Of a stretch of 64,000 nt of DNA, positions 54,627 through 63,343 are shown piece after piece; the first letter of the stretch is position 1; every line of letters starts with the position of its first letter. Below the pieces are notes generated by a model. The model made no database searches, was not told where the DNA came from, and saw only the letters and a list, made by a program, of their open reading frames with translations. The stretch is from the NCBI GenBank assembly GCA_014384025.1, contig JACNGQ010000246.1, forward strand, positions 1-64,000. The letters run 5' to 3'. The translations under genes and the position numbers were made by a program. Origin of the DNA: Planctomycetota bacterium (GTDB taxonomy: Bacteria > Planctomycetota > Phycisphaerae > Sedimentisphaerales > Anaerobacaceae).

Positions 54627-55085
54627 TTAGTCTGTGTTAATATCATCAGACGCACGAGATTTCTTGATACCCCATACAGAAGACGCTATCGATTCTAACT
54701 TCTTCATGAAATTGTCAACATTGTATCCAGCGATAAAAGCAATAGCTAAGTATCCGAAAGCTATAGCATCAGGCTTTGCATCAGCTTCAAGAACGAGTAA
54801 CCCTGCTTTTAAGAAAATGTAACTTATAAAACCACTTATCCCGCTTGCAATAGGTCTAAGATAATACCAAACTTCCCAATCTTTGTCCCACTCTTTTCGA
54901 ACGCATTTGTTCAAATAAACAGCCCTAAGGCAATATAAAATCCCCCCCATAATTCCAACTAAAGTGCATTTAATTAAAAGTATATTTTCTACATACCAAG
55001 AGGGCATGTCAATAAGATGGTGGCTTATTGAGAGAAACACCATGATAAATAGAGCCAAACACAAATATGTAATAATCTTAATCAT
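54627..55085 (-). CDS. Four-helix membrane protein, candidate effector of the conjugation cassette
   Basis: The 152-residue protein has about four TM helices (near 5-22, 34-55, 79-101 and 107-124) and a C-terminal cytoplasmic tail of about 28 residues ending DDINTD. I do not recognise a named family. AAAGGAAC precedes the ATG, and the gap to the JAB gene is 18 bp, so it is the last gene of the operon. In related defence operons a multi-TM protein often acts as the membrane-damaging effector. That role is inference from context; a lipid- or ion-related housekeeping role is possible. Composition looks AT-rich like the rest of the cassette. Confidence 0.75.
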   Translation of the reverse strand: MIKIITYLCLALFIMVFLSISHHLIDMPSWYVENILLIKCTLVGIMGGILYCLRAVYLNKCVRKEWDKDWEVWYYLRPIASGISGFISYIFLKAGLLVLEADAKPDAIAFGYLAIAFIAGYNVDNFMKKLESIASSVWGIKKSRASDDINTD

Positions 55086-55103
55086 TTTAAAGTTCCTTTC
55101 ATT

Positions 55104-55619
55104 TTAGTTCTTAAAACTATTACGTTCCCATCCTTTTACTAATTCAATCAGACCGACTTGTCGTGAATAGACAAAAGAGCTACAAGACCACTTGGTCTTT
55201 GGATCACCTCCAATTATGAACATGATAACCTCTGGGGATTTATATGACCTATCTTCCGCATTACTCTTGATCTGGCAGATATCAGTGGAACTGGGATTTG
55301 GTTTTGCAAATGGATGAAAATGCCATTCTCCAAGATAGTACCTACGCTCTTTTACATACCATAAACTGTTGATCCATTGTTGGAGCCCTTTAATTCCTCG
55401 TCGGAAAAATGTTCTCTTGCAAGTAGAGTCTCTTGGAGGTCCGGAACAGTCTGTTACAATGGCACAATTTTGACGTCGGTTGTAGTAACCAACCATAATT
55501 CCACCTGTCTCAAATGCACAATTGTTTTTGCAGAACGTTATTGCCTTTTGTAACACTTGAGCAGAGATTCTAACTCCATATCTACCACAAGGTGACCATG
55601 CTTCGTAATTTTGGATCAT
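55104..55619 (-). CDS. JAMM/JAB deconjugating metallopeptidase (Cap3-like)
   Basis: The 171-residue protein carries a full JAMM zinc site: Glu37 in CAFETGGIMVG, His100 and His102 in GEWHFHP, and Asp113 exactly eleven residues after the second His, with Ser111 nearby (PNPSSTD). Prokaryotic JAB proteins cleave isopeptide or peptide bonds after a ubiquitin-like C-terminus or process pro-forms. It lies one base after the E2-E1 gene, the same order as cap2-cap3 in type II CBASS. The start at 55619 lacks a strong ribosome site and probably depends on coupling. Confidence 0.9.
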   Translation of the reverse strand: MIQNYEAWSPCGRYGVRISAQVLQKAITFCKNNCAFETGGIMVGYYNRRQNCAIVTDCSGPPRDSTCKRTFFRRGIKGLQQWINSLWYVKERRYYLGEWHFHPFAKPNPSSTDICQIKSNAEDRSYKSPEVIMFIIGGDPKTKWSCSSFVYSRQVGLIELVKGWERNSFKN

Positions 55620-55620
55620 G

Positions 55621-57441
55621 TCATTTTTCGAAAATCAGTTTAATTCCACAAAATTTCTCATTTTCCTTAATCTGCTCGAAAACGGCGAATTTCGTTCTAT
55701 CGTGTTGTATTTTCATGTGCTCATCTAAATATTTCAATGCAGTACTAGCTGCCAGCCACATATCATCGACTCTTGCAGGAAAAGCTGGGTGCCAACATCC
55801 TGTTCCTGCTCTAGGTAATTCCATGCCACACATGTCGTCAATTTCCTTCTCTAGCCATTCCTTCATCAAATCTAGAAAGATTACATTAGGAAATGCTTTC
55901 TTCCTCGCTATAAATAAATATAATCTCTTGGCTTTGAATCCTACAGACACGGAACAGAATAATTTTTCTCCACCCCACACAAAGCCTCCACAATAGTGTA
56001 TAACTTCATCATTCGCTGTGCAATCAATAATTATATCTGCTTCTCTCAATTTTTCCTTATCATTATCATCAATGTCTTCTAAGTTATTCGCAATTTCTCT
56101 CACTTTTGCGTAAGGTAATATTTTCAAAAGATGTTTTTTTAGGCACGTCGCCTTTGCCAAACCAACATCTTCAAGTCCAAGTGTATGCCGTACTAGATTG
56201 CCAGCTTCAAGAATTTCTTTGTCCACAATTGTAAGTTGATGTACACTCCCTCTTACAAGCAATTCAGACATCATAGAGCCAAGTGAACCGGCTCCTATTA
56301 TGACTACTCGCGAAGTTGTAAGCTCACTCGAGTATCGACCCCTACATGCTATTTCTTCAGAGTTCCAGTTTTCACATTTTTGCCAATCCACAGGCTCACT
56401 TCCGCTTAATAATTTTCTGTCTCGCATTTGATATCCTATCTCGTTCGCCCTAAAACCAGGCGCGCTAAAATTTTTATGGGATAATACCGGCAATAGTAAT
56501 GCTTGCCAATATAACTGCAATGGTTTCGATCCAATCTTATCTGGGATTGGAAAACCCAGTAAAGCGATGTGTTGTGTTCCATCTCTTATCTTTCTAGATA
56601 CGTTTCCAATTAGACGACGGATATCTTTTCCTTGAGTTTTGGCAGCATCAATCAATTCTTTCCAAGTTCTGGGTGCCTGCCAGGGAGGAAGAACAATCGG
56701 CCTTTCGAAAATCATCCATATTCCTATCACTTTGTCCTTTATCGAGGCATTAACAAAGTCTCCCCATTCTGAATGCAGTAATTCCTCATTTTTTAAATTC
56801 ATAATCCTCTGAACAATAAGTTTTGCGATAGGTTTTTCAAGTGAAGTTAGCTCCAAGATTCCACTATTAGTATTTACATTCGCCCAAACTTTTGCAAAGG
56901 TATCTCTCGATTCTGAAAAAACTATTGTAATCGGTTCCGGTCCTGTAGGGTAATCTGGGACCTCGAAATAATTCCCAATTTCGACAAGCGTTCCGTTTGC
57001 AGCGTGTTCCAACCATTCAAGAGCCCTCATAAAATGCCACTTCAGTCGCTTACTAGCTTCATATGGCTCCTCGCTATATGCGCTTCTTCCAGTCTTGTAT
57101 AGGCTTGTATTTACACAGATATTACCGTTTCTCCACGGTAAATCATCTTTGATATTCCCATTATGTATCTGGTGTTGAAATGTTCTTGTCAATCCCCCTT
57201 TTTTAGCCGGATAGAATTTTATGTCTCCCAGAGGATATGCCCCGTCTATAAGGACATACCAAAATGTCTCATTAGGAACAAGCTCGGGATTTGAAGAGTC
57301 AATTCGCAGGCAACAACAAACCGTCCATTTCTTCTTGAAATCGTTCCACTTGAGATTCCGTACAATGGTTACGCGCGACAGGCTATATAATGCGCGCTCG
57401 CCATCAATCAATACTCTGGTTTTCGACTGCCCTCCTTTCAT
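55621..57441 (-). CDS. E2-E1 fusion enzyme (Cap2-like, ThiF family)
   Basis: About 606 residues. The N-terminal E2-like (UBC fold) domain contains FWYVLIDGAYPLGDIKFYPA and NGNICVNTSLY, whose Cys109 would be the E2 cysteine. A linker domain runs from about 150 to 370. The C-terminal ThiF/E1 domain has the nucleotide loop VVIIGAGSLGSMMSELL, then VDKEILEAGNLVRHTLGLED (adenylation residues) and the cysteine in PRAGTGCWHPAFPARVDDM, Cys549. The cysteine positions and order match Cap2 of type II CBASS as I recall it. The ATG overlaps the MBL stop by one base (TGATG), giving coupled translation. No ubiquitin-like gene is adjacent. Confidence 0.93.
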   Translation of the reverse strand: MKGGQSKTRVLIDGERALYSLSRVTIVRNLKWNDFKKKWTVCCCLRIDSSNPELVPNETFWYVLIDGAYPLGDIKFYPAKKGGLTRTFQHQIHNGNIKDDLPWRNGNICVNTSLYKTGRSAYSEEPYEASKRLKWHFMRALEWLEHAANGTLVEIGNYFEVPDYPTGPEPITIVFSESRDTFAKVWANVNTNSGILELTSLEKPIAKLIVQRIMNLKNEELLHSEWGDFVNASIKDKVIGIWMIFERPIVLPPWQAPRTWKELIDAAKTQGKDIRRLIGNVSRKIRDGTQHIALLGFPIPDKIGSKPLQLYWQALLLPVLSHKNFSAPGFRANEIGYQMRDRKLLSGSEPVDWQKCENWNSEEIACRGRYSSELTTSRVVIIGAGSLGSMMSELLVRGSVHQLTIVDKEILEAGNLVRHTLGLEDVGLAKATCLKKHLLKILPYAKVREIANNLEDIDDNDKEKLREADIIIDCTANDEVIHYCGGFVWGGEKLFCSVSVGFKAKRLYLFIARKKAFPNVIFLDLMKEWLEKEIDDMCGMELPRAGTGCWHPAFPARVDDMWLAASTALKYLDEHMKIQHDRTKFAVFEQIKENEKFCGIKLIFEK

Positions 57442-58574
57442 CAAGCAAACGTAGCCCCTCCAATCCGCGATAGCTCTCTTCTTTTTGTGTACCCCCCCGG
57501 ACTCAGCTTACTCCCCTTCCCATCGTCTTCAAAGCCAGGGCCTGATTCGTCCACCACAATCACTATTGGTTTTGGTTTATCACTCGTCGGCGTACTCATT
57601 GTTACAAGGAATTCACCTGACTTATCTCTTGCAACATCTTCATAATAAGCGGCTGCTTGCTTATGAGGTGGAAGGTCAGTATCTTCTTCAGGTATTTTTT
57701 TACTTGAAGAAATTAGATAGCAATCGTCTTGTCCCTGCTCAAAAAGGTACTTTACATCATCAGTAGGCTCTGTCTTATCTTTCCCCTTTTCATTTGAAAG
57801 TGCCTTATAACTACAATGGTGTGATATGCTGAAAATATCCCATATTAGACGCTCTATCCTATTTTTCTGCTTTGTCTTGTAGACGATTTTTTCCCATACA
57901 TCGTATGTCGTGTCCGCACTGAAAAAAGCTCTTGAGCACGTATCTCCTTCGAAAAACGTAATATGGAAAACAAGGCTTGCCTTGTTTTGATCAATCTCTT
58001 CGTTGTCCACTTGAAAGGAAAATGGTGCATGAATAAAAATTTCTGCTTGATCATTTTCCTTTGTAAAACCGGGTACACAATTTCCCGCTGTTGTGATCAA
58101 ATGTTTCCTTTCCTTTGGTTTGATATTTTTGCTTTTTAACCAGTCATCAAGGGCATTTGGCTGACTAAATACCCTAATCCCTTTGCCCTCTATTAGTCTA
58201 TGCCTTGCTTCCTGACGAATTATTCGTGCAGAATCCTTTAGTCGTTCCTCTAAAATGTAGCATGCTGGGACCCATATCTCTTTTATCTTTATCCGATCTT
58301 CTCCTTGATATTCTTCAGCATGATCCAACCAGAAGAATTCTTCTGCACCTAAGACATGGTCGCTGTCTCGGTGGGTAAAAGCTAACACATCAAAATAATC
58401 ACGCCCTTTATCCTCTAAAACAGCGCTAAGCTCTTCTGGTAACTTTACTCTCTTGTCTTCTTCATCATCATTTTCTTTGCCTTTAAAGTAGTCTATTAAC
58501 ATAAGTCTTTCATCAGCAAACTCTATTAGGCTACAATCTGCGTTTCCAAGTGGATAAAAAGTGATAGTCGCCAT
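57441..58574 (-). CDS. MBL-fold protein heading the conjugation cassette, C-terminal GG tail
   Basis: The 377-residue metallo-beta-lactamase-fold protein begins TITFYPLGNADCSLIEFADE. The metal motif is the HxDxDH variant (THRDSDHVLGAEEFF, His68-His73), as in ComEC-associated MBL domains. Later ligands are likely in SADTTYDVW and SISHHCSY. The C-terminus is extended and ends RRELSRIGGATFA, a Gly-Gly followed by four residues, which looks like an unprocessed ubiquitin-like terminus. It is the first gene of the cassette, in the place usually held by a CD-NTase. Substrate unknown: nucleic acid, nucleotide or lipid are all possible. AGGAG precedes the ATG. Confidence 0.85.
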   Translation of the reverse strand: MATITFYPLGNADCSLIEFADERLMLIDYFKGKENDDEEDKRVKLPEELSAVLEDKGRDYFDVLAFTHRDSDHVLGAEEFFWLDHAEEYQGEDRIKIKEIWVPACYILEERLKDSARIIRQEARHRLIEGKGIRVFSQPNALDDWLKSKNIKPKERKHLITTAGNCVPGFTKENDQAEIFIHAPFSFQVDNEEIDQNKASLVFHITFFEGDTCSRAFFSADTTYDVWEKIVYKTKQKNRIERLIWDIFSISHHCSYKALSNEKGKDKTEPTDDVKYLFEQGQDDCYLISSSKKIPEEDTDLPPHKQAAAYYEDVARDKSGEFLVTMSTPTSDKPKPIVIVVDESGPGFEDDGKGSKLSPGGYTKRRELSRIGGATFA

Positions 58575-59549
58575 AATATTTCTCCTAAAAAATTAAAGTA
58601 ATTCATATAAAAACCTTAAAATTGTGGAATCAGTTCTGAAATGAAAAGCGGTGTGTCTAATTTCTTAGGCAACGCCGACCATCCATGTCAGCAGCCCTTG
58701 TTTTAAATGTAATCATTTAATATACGCAAATATCGTGCCAATTACATTGTTATGGGACGATGCTCTTGCAACTCTTTTTCTATACAAAACTTACAAGCAT
58801 TCTTCGTTTTTTCAATCATTTGTCAATGCTATATTTACTGCCATGTTGGCAGTCATATATACCAATCGAATATGTTGCCTAACACAGAGAAAACAGCGCA
58901 AACACTAAGCGCTTCTATTAATAATGGCGTTTCTGAGCCTGCAAATATTGATTGTTTTATCTTAAATTTCCCGAAAAATCAGCAAAAAACGTAAATAGAT
59001 ACCCATTTTTCAGTCAAAAACGCTCACTCTTAAAAACAAAAATCTGAATTTTCAAAATTTTTTATCTCCTTCCAATATAACGACTTACGGACTCCGGGCC
59101 CCGGAATACGACCAAATTTTCGACTCAAAACTGCACACTCGTCTAATTATAGAGGCAGTGCCTTGCCCCGTTAGAGTGCCTTATACTCTAATGGGGTTTT
59201 TCTGCCTCGAATTAGGAGTTTTGAATTTGAGTCATTTGGATTTTGATATTGTTTCGGATTTCGGGACCTGTCCTGAGCAGGGTCGAAGGATTCGGATTTC
59301 GAGTTTATGCTATATAAATTCTACGAATTCTTACGTACGAATTTATAAGCAAATTATGCAAAACAAACCCAATTTCAGAAATGGCAAAATGAACATAAAT
59401 ATAGACATGACAAGCATATACATGATTTTTTCCGCTGGCTCAGGCCAAAAAACAAACCCAATTCAAAGCCAATTCAAACCCAATCAAAGCCAATTTAAGC
59501 CAATTTTAAGGCCTGGCAAAGCCAAAACAAAGCCAATTCAAACCCAATT
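58575..59549. other. Intergenic region between the cassette and the FAD/Fe-S gene
   Basis: About 975 bp without a supported gene. It includes a 7-bp palindrome ACTGCCA/TGGCAGT (58837-58853), an AT-rich stretch that could hold the cassette promoter, module B copy 2 (59162-59197), a CCTGTCCTGAGCAGGGTCGAAGG repeat-like piece near 59268, and the NPIQ-type repeat from 59367. Confidence 0.65.
59162..59197. repeat. Dispersed repeat module B, copy 2
   Basis: Same 36 bases as copy 1 with two changes, one in the loop and one stem C-to-T giving a G-U pair. TTTT follows, so it could work as a terminator on the plus strand. Confidence 0.85.
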
Positions 59550-59551
59550 TC
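59367..59551. repeat. Degenerate AACCCAATT/AAAGCCAATT repeat
   Basis: Many copies of CAAACCCAATT and CAAAGCCAATT, with short spacers. Read on the plus strand it gives peptide pieces such as NKPNF and NPIQSQF. The repeat runs right to the stop codon of the FAD/Fe-S gene (59550). Confidence 0.75.
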
Positions 59552-62438
59552 AAGCTGAAATACAATCGGCCAGAATTTTAATGGGATGGCGAACAGTGCA
59601 GCCGCTGATGTGTTCTATCTGCATTTTACAGGCGGCGCATTCGGTAAGGACGTTTTTCGTGGGCGATTTTTCCAATGCTTCTTTTAAGCTCTCGGAAATC
59701 TTCGAAGACAGCTCGAAATTTTTCTTTTGCATCCCGAACGTCCCGGCTATACCGCAGCACCCGGCCTTAAGATCAACGACTTTAACGCCGCAATGCTCCT
59801 GCAGCAGCTTGATACTTGCCCCTTCGAGACCAACCGCGCACAAATGGCAAGGCAAATGATAAACAAACTCTTCAGTTATAGATTTCGTTGGTTTTTGCAG
59901 CTTGTTCTGCGAATGCAGGCTCAGAAGATAATCCATAAGTTCATAAGTATTTTCAGAAACGAGCGTTGCCTCCGGCCCAGTAATAAAATGCCGAAGCTCC
60001 TGCTTCAAACAAAGTGCAGCACTCGGCTCGGAGCAAATTATCTTGTAGCCGTCGCGCACCGCCGCAGCCAGATATTTTACACTATATGCCAAATCGTTAC
60101 GAGCGGCCTTGACGTTACCATAGACAATCGCTGGCAGCGGGGCGGGCAACTGTTTTGGTAAAATTACTTCGATGGAGTTTGCTCTTAGAACATCGACAAC
60201 GGCAAAGCCTAATTCGTGGTCGTTATAATTTGCATACGTATCCACGAAATACGCGACCTTATCGACCGGCTTTTCAATCGGCTCACAGGCTTCTAAATAT
60301 TTTCTTCCGGCTTTTAAGAATGAGCTGCGACCGAACCTGGGCATGCTTCTGTGTTTATCTATACCGGCTAATTTCTCTAACAGCCATTTGGATATCGGTA
60401 GTCTCATCAGAAAATTCGATATCGGCGCAAAAACGCTTCCTAATATACTAAGGTAGCGATTATGACTGAGAATCAGCTCCGTACGCCGGAGCCCTTGAAG
60501 TTTAACGTACCGTGCTCTGGCCGCCACCATCAGCTTGGAAATATCTACGCCGGATGGACATTGCTGCAGGCAGGCCTTGCAATTAACGCACAAATCCAGA
60601 AATTTCCTGAACTCCGGCGACTCGAAATCTTCTTTTTCCAACTGCCCGGTAGCCCAGAAGTGCAGGATATTAACCTTTGCCCGCGAGCTGCCCATTTCGT
60701 CGCCCATCGCCCGAAATACCGGGCACATTCGCATATCCGGTTCGCGGTTTCGGCAAACTCCGCACCCGTAGCACTGGTCGAGTTCGACTGCAAGCTCATC
60801 TTTCTCGAAAAGCAAATCCGTCTTAACTCTTTCCGCCAAAACCTTATGCTCGGCTCTCAGGTTTTTAACCATAATGTCGGCATCTGGGTTTAGGATTTTG
60901 CCGGGATTCATCAGGCCGTCAGGGTCGAATATGTTTTTGATTTTGCAAAGCAGCTCATAATATTCATCACCGTATTGGCCTCTCACGAAGGCCGCCCTTA
61001 CCAGACCCTCTGCGTGTTCACCGCTTATCGTGCCTCCTAACGACCATGCGAGCGATACAACCTCATCCGCCATTGACCGCATCGTTTTAATGTCCGCCGG
61101 GTCGCTCAAATCCAGGAATGGTCGGATATGCAGCAGGCCGTCGCCGGCGTGACCAAAGAAAGACATCGTGATATCATAACGCTTGCCAATCTCTAACAGC
61201 CCGGAAATATATTCTCCGAGCCGATTATAATCTACCGAAATGTCTTCCATAAATTCAGCCGGATGCTTATTGGATCTTTTTCTGTAAATCAACGGCCCGG
61301 CGTCTTTCCGCGACTTCCACAACCGCTGTTGTGCCTTCAGGTCAAAAATGATGCTCCGTCCGCTCGCTATTTTTCCGACGGCCGAATCGGTTTTTGCTAT
61401 TTTTTCTTTTACCTGCTCTTGTGTTTCGCCCGTATGCTCGACTAAAAGAACAGCGGCCGCTCCGGCGGGTAAAAGATCGCGATATTCCGGCAAAGCATCG
61501 AATGCCATATCGATTAATGTCTTATCCATCAGCTCACATACCGACGCATCATTATCAATGATAATCGGTACCGCCTGTGCCATTTTCTCAAGACAGTCGA
61601 ACTCAAGCTGCAGCAGTCCTTTCGCTTTCGGCAATGCGACGGTCTTTAGCGTTATTTTTGTAAAAATCGCCAGCGTTCCTTCGGAGCCTGTTAACAATCT
61701 GGCTAAATCAATCCTGCCGTTATGACATATCCCGGCAATGTTATAACCGCTTCGATTTCGCTTTGTTTTAGGCAGTGCGTTCTTAATGATTTCATCCTTG
61801 TCGCAGAGAACAGACAGACATTCTTTTGCAATCAAGGCTGCTTTATCCTGCTTTGCTTTTTCCGGGTTAAAATTATTTTTGAATTCGGCCACACTGCCGT
61901 CGGCAAGGACCGCTTCGATGCTTTCTACGTGGTCGGCGATAAAACCATATTCAAGGGAATGGGAGCCTGTGGAATTATTTGCGACTACTCCGCCTATTAC
62001 CGCACGATTAGCGCTGGACGGATCAGGGCCGATTTTCCTGCCGTACCTGGCCAGAACCTTATTTAAATCGTCCAGCACAACGCCCGGTTCACAAACTACC
62101 GTTTGTCCTTCGTCTTTGACATCAATAATCCTGTTCATATACCGGGTCATATCGAAGACTATACCGCTGCACAGCGACTCGCCCGCCAATCCGCTGCCTG
62201 CTCCGCGAGCGACTACCGGTATAGCATTGGAGCGTGCATATTTTACAACGGTAACCACATCACCGGGGTCACGCGGGGCAACAACACATTTGGGAACAAT
62301 CCTGTAAATGCTCGCATCGGTGCTGTAAGCGGCCCTGTGCAGTATATCGGTAAAAACGTCTCCTTGTACAACTTCAGCCAAATCGGATGCAATTTGCTCT
62401 GGCCCTGCTTTCATCACTTCTTTTATGTCCTTAAGCAC
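59550..62438 (-). CDS. FAD-binding and Fe-S oxidoreductase (D-lactate dehydrogenase/GlcD-GlcF type fusion)
   Basis: The 962-residue protein joins an FAD (PCMH) domain (about 40-220; VVARGAGSGLAGESLCSGIV, SSANRAVIGGVVANNSTGSHS) and an FAD-oxidase C domain (about 260-530, with SFFGHAGDGLLHIRPFLD). Two 4Fe-4S motifs (CYGCGVC and CVNCKACLQQC) and a C-terminal CCG cysteine-rich domain (VYHLPCHLCAVG, AGCCGIAGTFGMQ) follow. Such fusions oxidise D-lactate, glycolate or other 2-hydroxyacids and pass electrons to the membrane pool. The GTG start at 62438 has AGGAAA upstream, while ATG 62414 is the alternative. The last codons lie in the repeat region. Confidence 0.93.
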   Translation of the reverse strand: MLKDIKEVMKAGPEQIASDLAEVVQGDVFTDILHRAAYSTDASIYRIVPKCVVAPRDPGDVVTVVKYARSNAIPVVARGAGSGLAGESLCSGIVFDMTRYMNRIIDVKDEGQTVVCEPGVVLDDLNKVLARYGRKIGPDPSSANRAVIGGVVANNSTGSHSLEYGFIADHVESIEAVLADGSVAEFKNNFNPEKAKQDKAALIAKECLSVLCDKDEIIKNALPKTKRNRSGYNIAGICHNGRIDLARLLTGSEGTLAIFTKITLKTVALPKAKGLLQLEFDCLEKMAQAVPIIIDNDASVCELMDKTLIDMAFDALPEYRDLLPAGAAAVLLVEHTGETQEQVKEKIAKTDSAVGKIASGRSIIFDLKAQQRLWKSRKDAGPLIYRKRSNKHPAEFMEDISVDYNRLGEYISGLLEIGKRYDITMSFFGHAGDGLLHIRPFLDLSDPADIKTMRSMADEVVSLAWSLGGTISGEHAEGLVRAAFVRGQYGDEYYELLCKIKNIFDPDGLMNPGKILNPDADIMVKNLRAEHKVLAERVKTDLLFEKDELAVELDQCYGCGVCRNREPDMRMCPVFRAMGDEMGSSRAKVNILHFWATGQLEKEDFESPEFRKFLDLCVNCKACLQQCPSGVDISKLMVAARARYVKLQGLRRTELILSHNRYLSILGSVFAPISNFLMRLPISKWLLEKLAGIDKHRSMPRFGRSSFLKAGRKYLEACEPIEKPVDKVAYFVDTYANYNDHELGFAVVDVLRANSIEVILPKQLPAPLPAIVYGNVKAARNDLAYSVKYLAAAVRDGYKIICSEPSAALCLKQELRHFITGPEATLVSENTYELMDYLLSLHSQNKLQKPTKSITEEFVYHLPCHLCAVGLEGASIKLLQEHCGVKVVDLKAGCCGIAGTFGMQKKNFELSSKISESLKEALEKSPTKNVLTECAACKMQIEHISGCTVRHPIKILADCISA

Positions 62439-62456
62439 TTATGTTTTTCCTGAATA

Positions 62457-63311
62457 TTACTCGAAATCACGAGGCAGGAACTGGGTATGGGAAATGTTTC
62501 CGCGCATCCGCAGGACTGCGAGGTCTTCTTCGCTGACCTGTCCGCTGATGAACTGCTGAACGACAGGATGGGGATGGTTACGGATATGGTCTGCATTGCC
62601 GTCGGCAATAATTTTTCCATTATGCAGCATGATGATACGGTCGGCTATTTTATAAGCGCTATTCATATCATGGGTAACAACAACGGATGTTACGCCAAGC
62701 TCTTTTTGTAGTTTTAAGACAAGCTCGTTGATAACATCTGAACGGATAGGATCCAGCCCCGTAGTCGGCTCATCATATAAAATTATCTCCGGATTGAGCG
62801 CAATCGCTCTTGCAAGCGCCACTCTCTTTTGCTGGCCTCCTGAAAGATTAGACGGATAAAATTGCTGAAAACCATCAAGACCCACCATAGCTAATTTGGA
62901 TTTTACAAGCTCTTCGACCTCTTTCCAATCAGTTATCTTACAATGCTGTCTTATCGGAAATATGATGTTCTCAGTAACGTTTAGACTGTCGAACAGCGCC
63001 CCTCCCTGGAAAAGAAAACCGTAATGTGTACGGATATTGTTTAATTCATTCTCACTGAGATTATCGATTCGGTGCTTTTTAAAATAAACCTCGCCGGAAT
63101 TCGGCCTCAATAAAGCTATCAAATGTTTTACTAAAACGGTTTTGCCGCATCCACTCGGTCCGATGATAACAGTCGTTTTGCCATCCTCGATCGTCAGGGA
63201 AATATTATCCAGGACAACATTGGTACCAAACCTTTTAGTAAGGTTCTTCACACTAAGAACGCCGTTTGAAGATTTCTCGGTATCAAGATTATTTTCGTAT
63301 TTCTTTTTCAC
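62457..63311 (-). CDS. mlaF: Mla-type ABC transporter ATP-binding protein
   Basis: The 284-residue ATPase of the MlaF/Ttg2A class: Walker A GPSGCGKTVLVKHL, GFLFQGGALFDSLNVTENI (typical of MlaF), signature LSGGQQKRVALARAI, Walker B ILYDEPTTGLDPI and VVTHDMNSAYKIADR. Together with MlaE it moves phospholipids between inner and outer membranes. The GTG start at 63311 is the only plausible one in range. The mlaE gene precedes it by 32 bp in the same direction, and the FAD/Fe-S gene follows 18 bp later. Confidence 0.93.
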   Translation of the reverse strand: MKKKYENNLDTEKSSNGVLSVKNLTKRFGTNVVLDNISLTIEDGKTTVIIGPSGCGKTVLVKHLIALLRPNSGEVYFKKHRIDNLSENELNNIRTHYGFLFQGGALFDSLNVTENIIFPIRQHCKITDWKEVEELVKSKLAMVGLDGFQQFYPSNLSGGQQKRVALARAIALNPEIILYDEPTTGLDPIRSDVINELVLKLQKELGVTSVVVTHDMNSAYKIADRIIMLHNGKIIADGNADHIRNHPHPVVQQFISGQVSEEDLAVLRMRGNISHTQFLPRDFE

Positions 63312-63343
63312 CTGCTGTTCTTTTTATTTGCCTAATGATATCA

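Noticed and set aside
54394-54630. Plus-strand open frame of 78 codons
   Set aside because: Lies in repeat modules A and C, which read as protein by chance.
54627-58574. Calling the cassette a type II CBASS
   Set aside because: No CD-NTase gene exists in the cassette or its neighbours; only the Cap2-like and Cap3-like parts are shared.
58752-58994. Plus-strand open frame of 80 codons
   Set aside because: No ribosome-binding site, no recognisable domain, AT-rich non-coding look.
59158-59859. Plus-strand open frame of 233 codons
   Set aside because: Its first part is dispersed repeat sequence and its second part is antisense to the end of the FAD/Fe-S gene.
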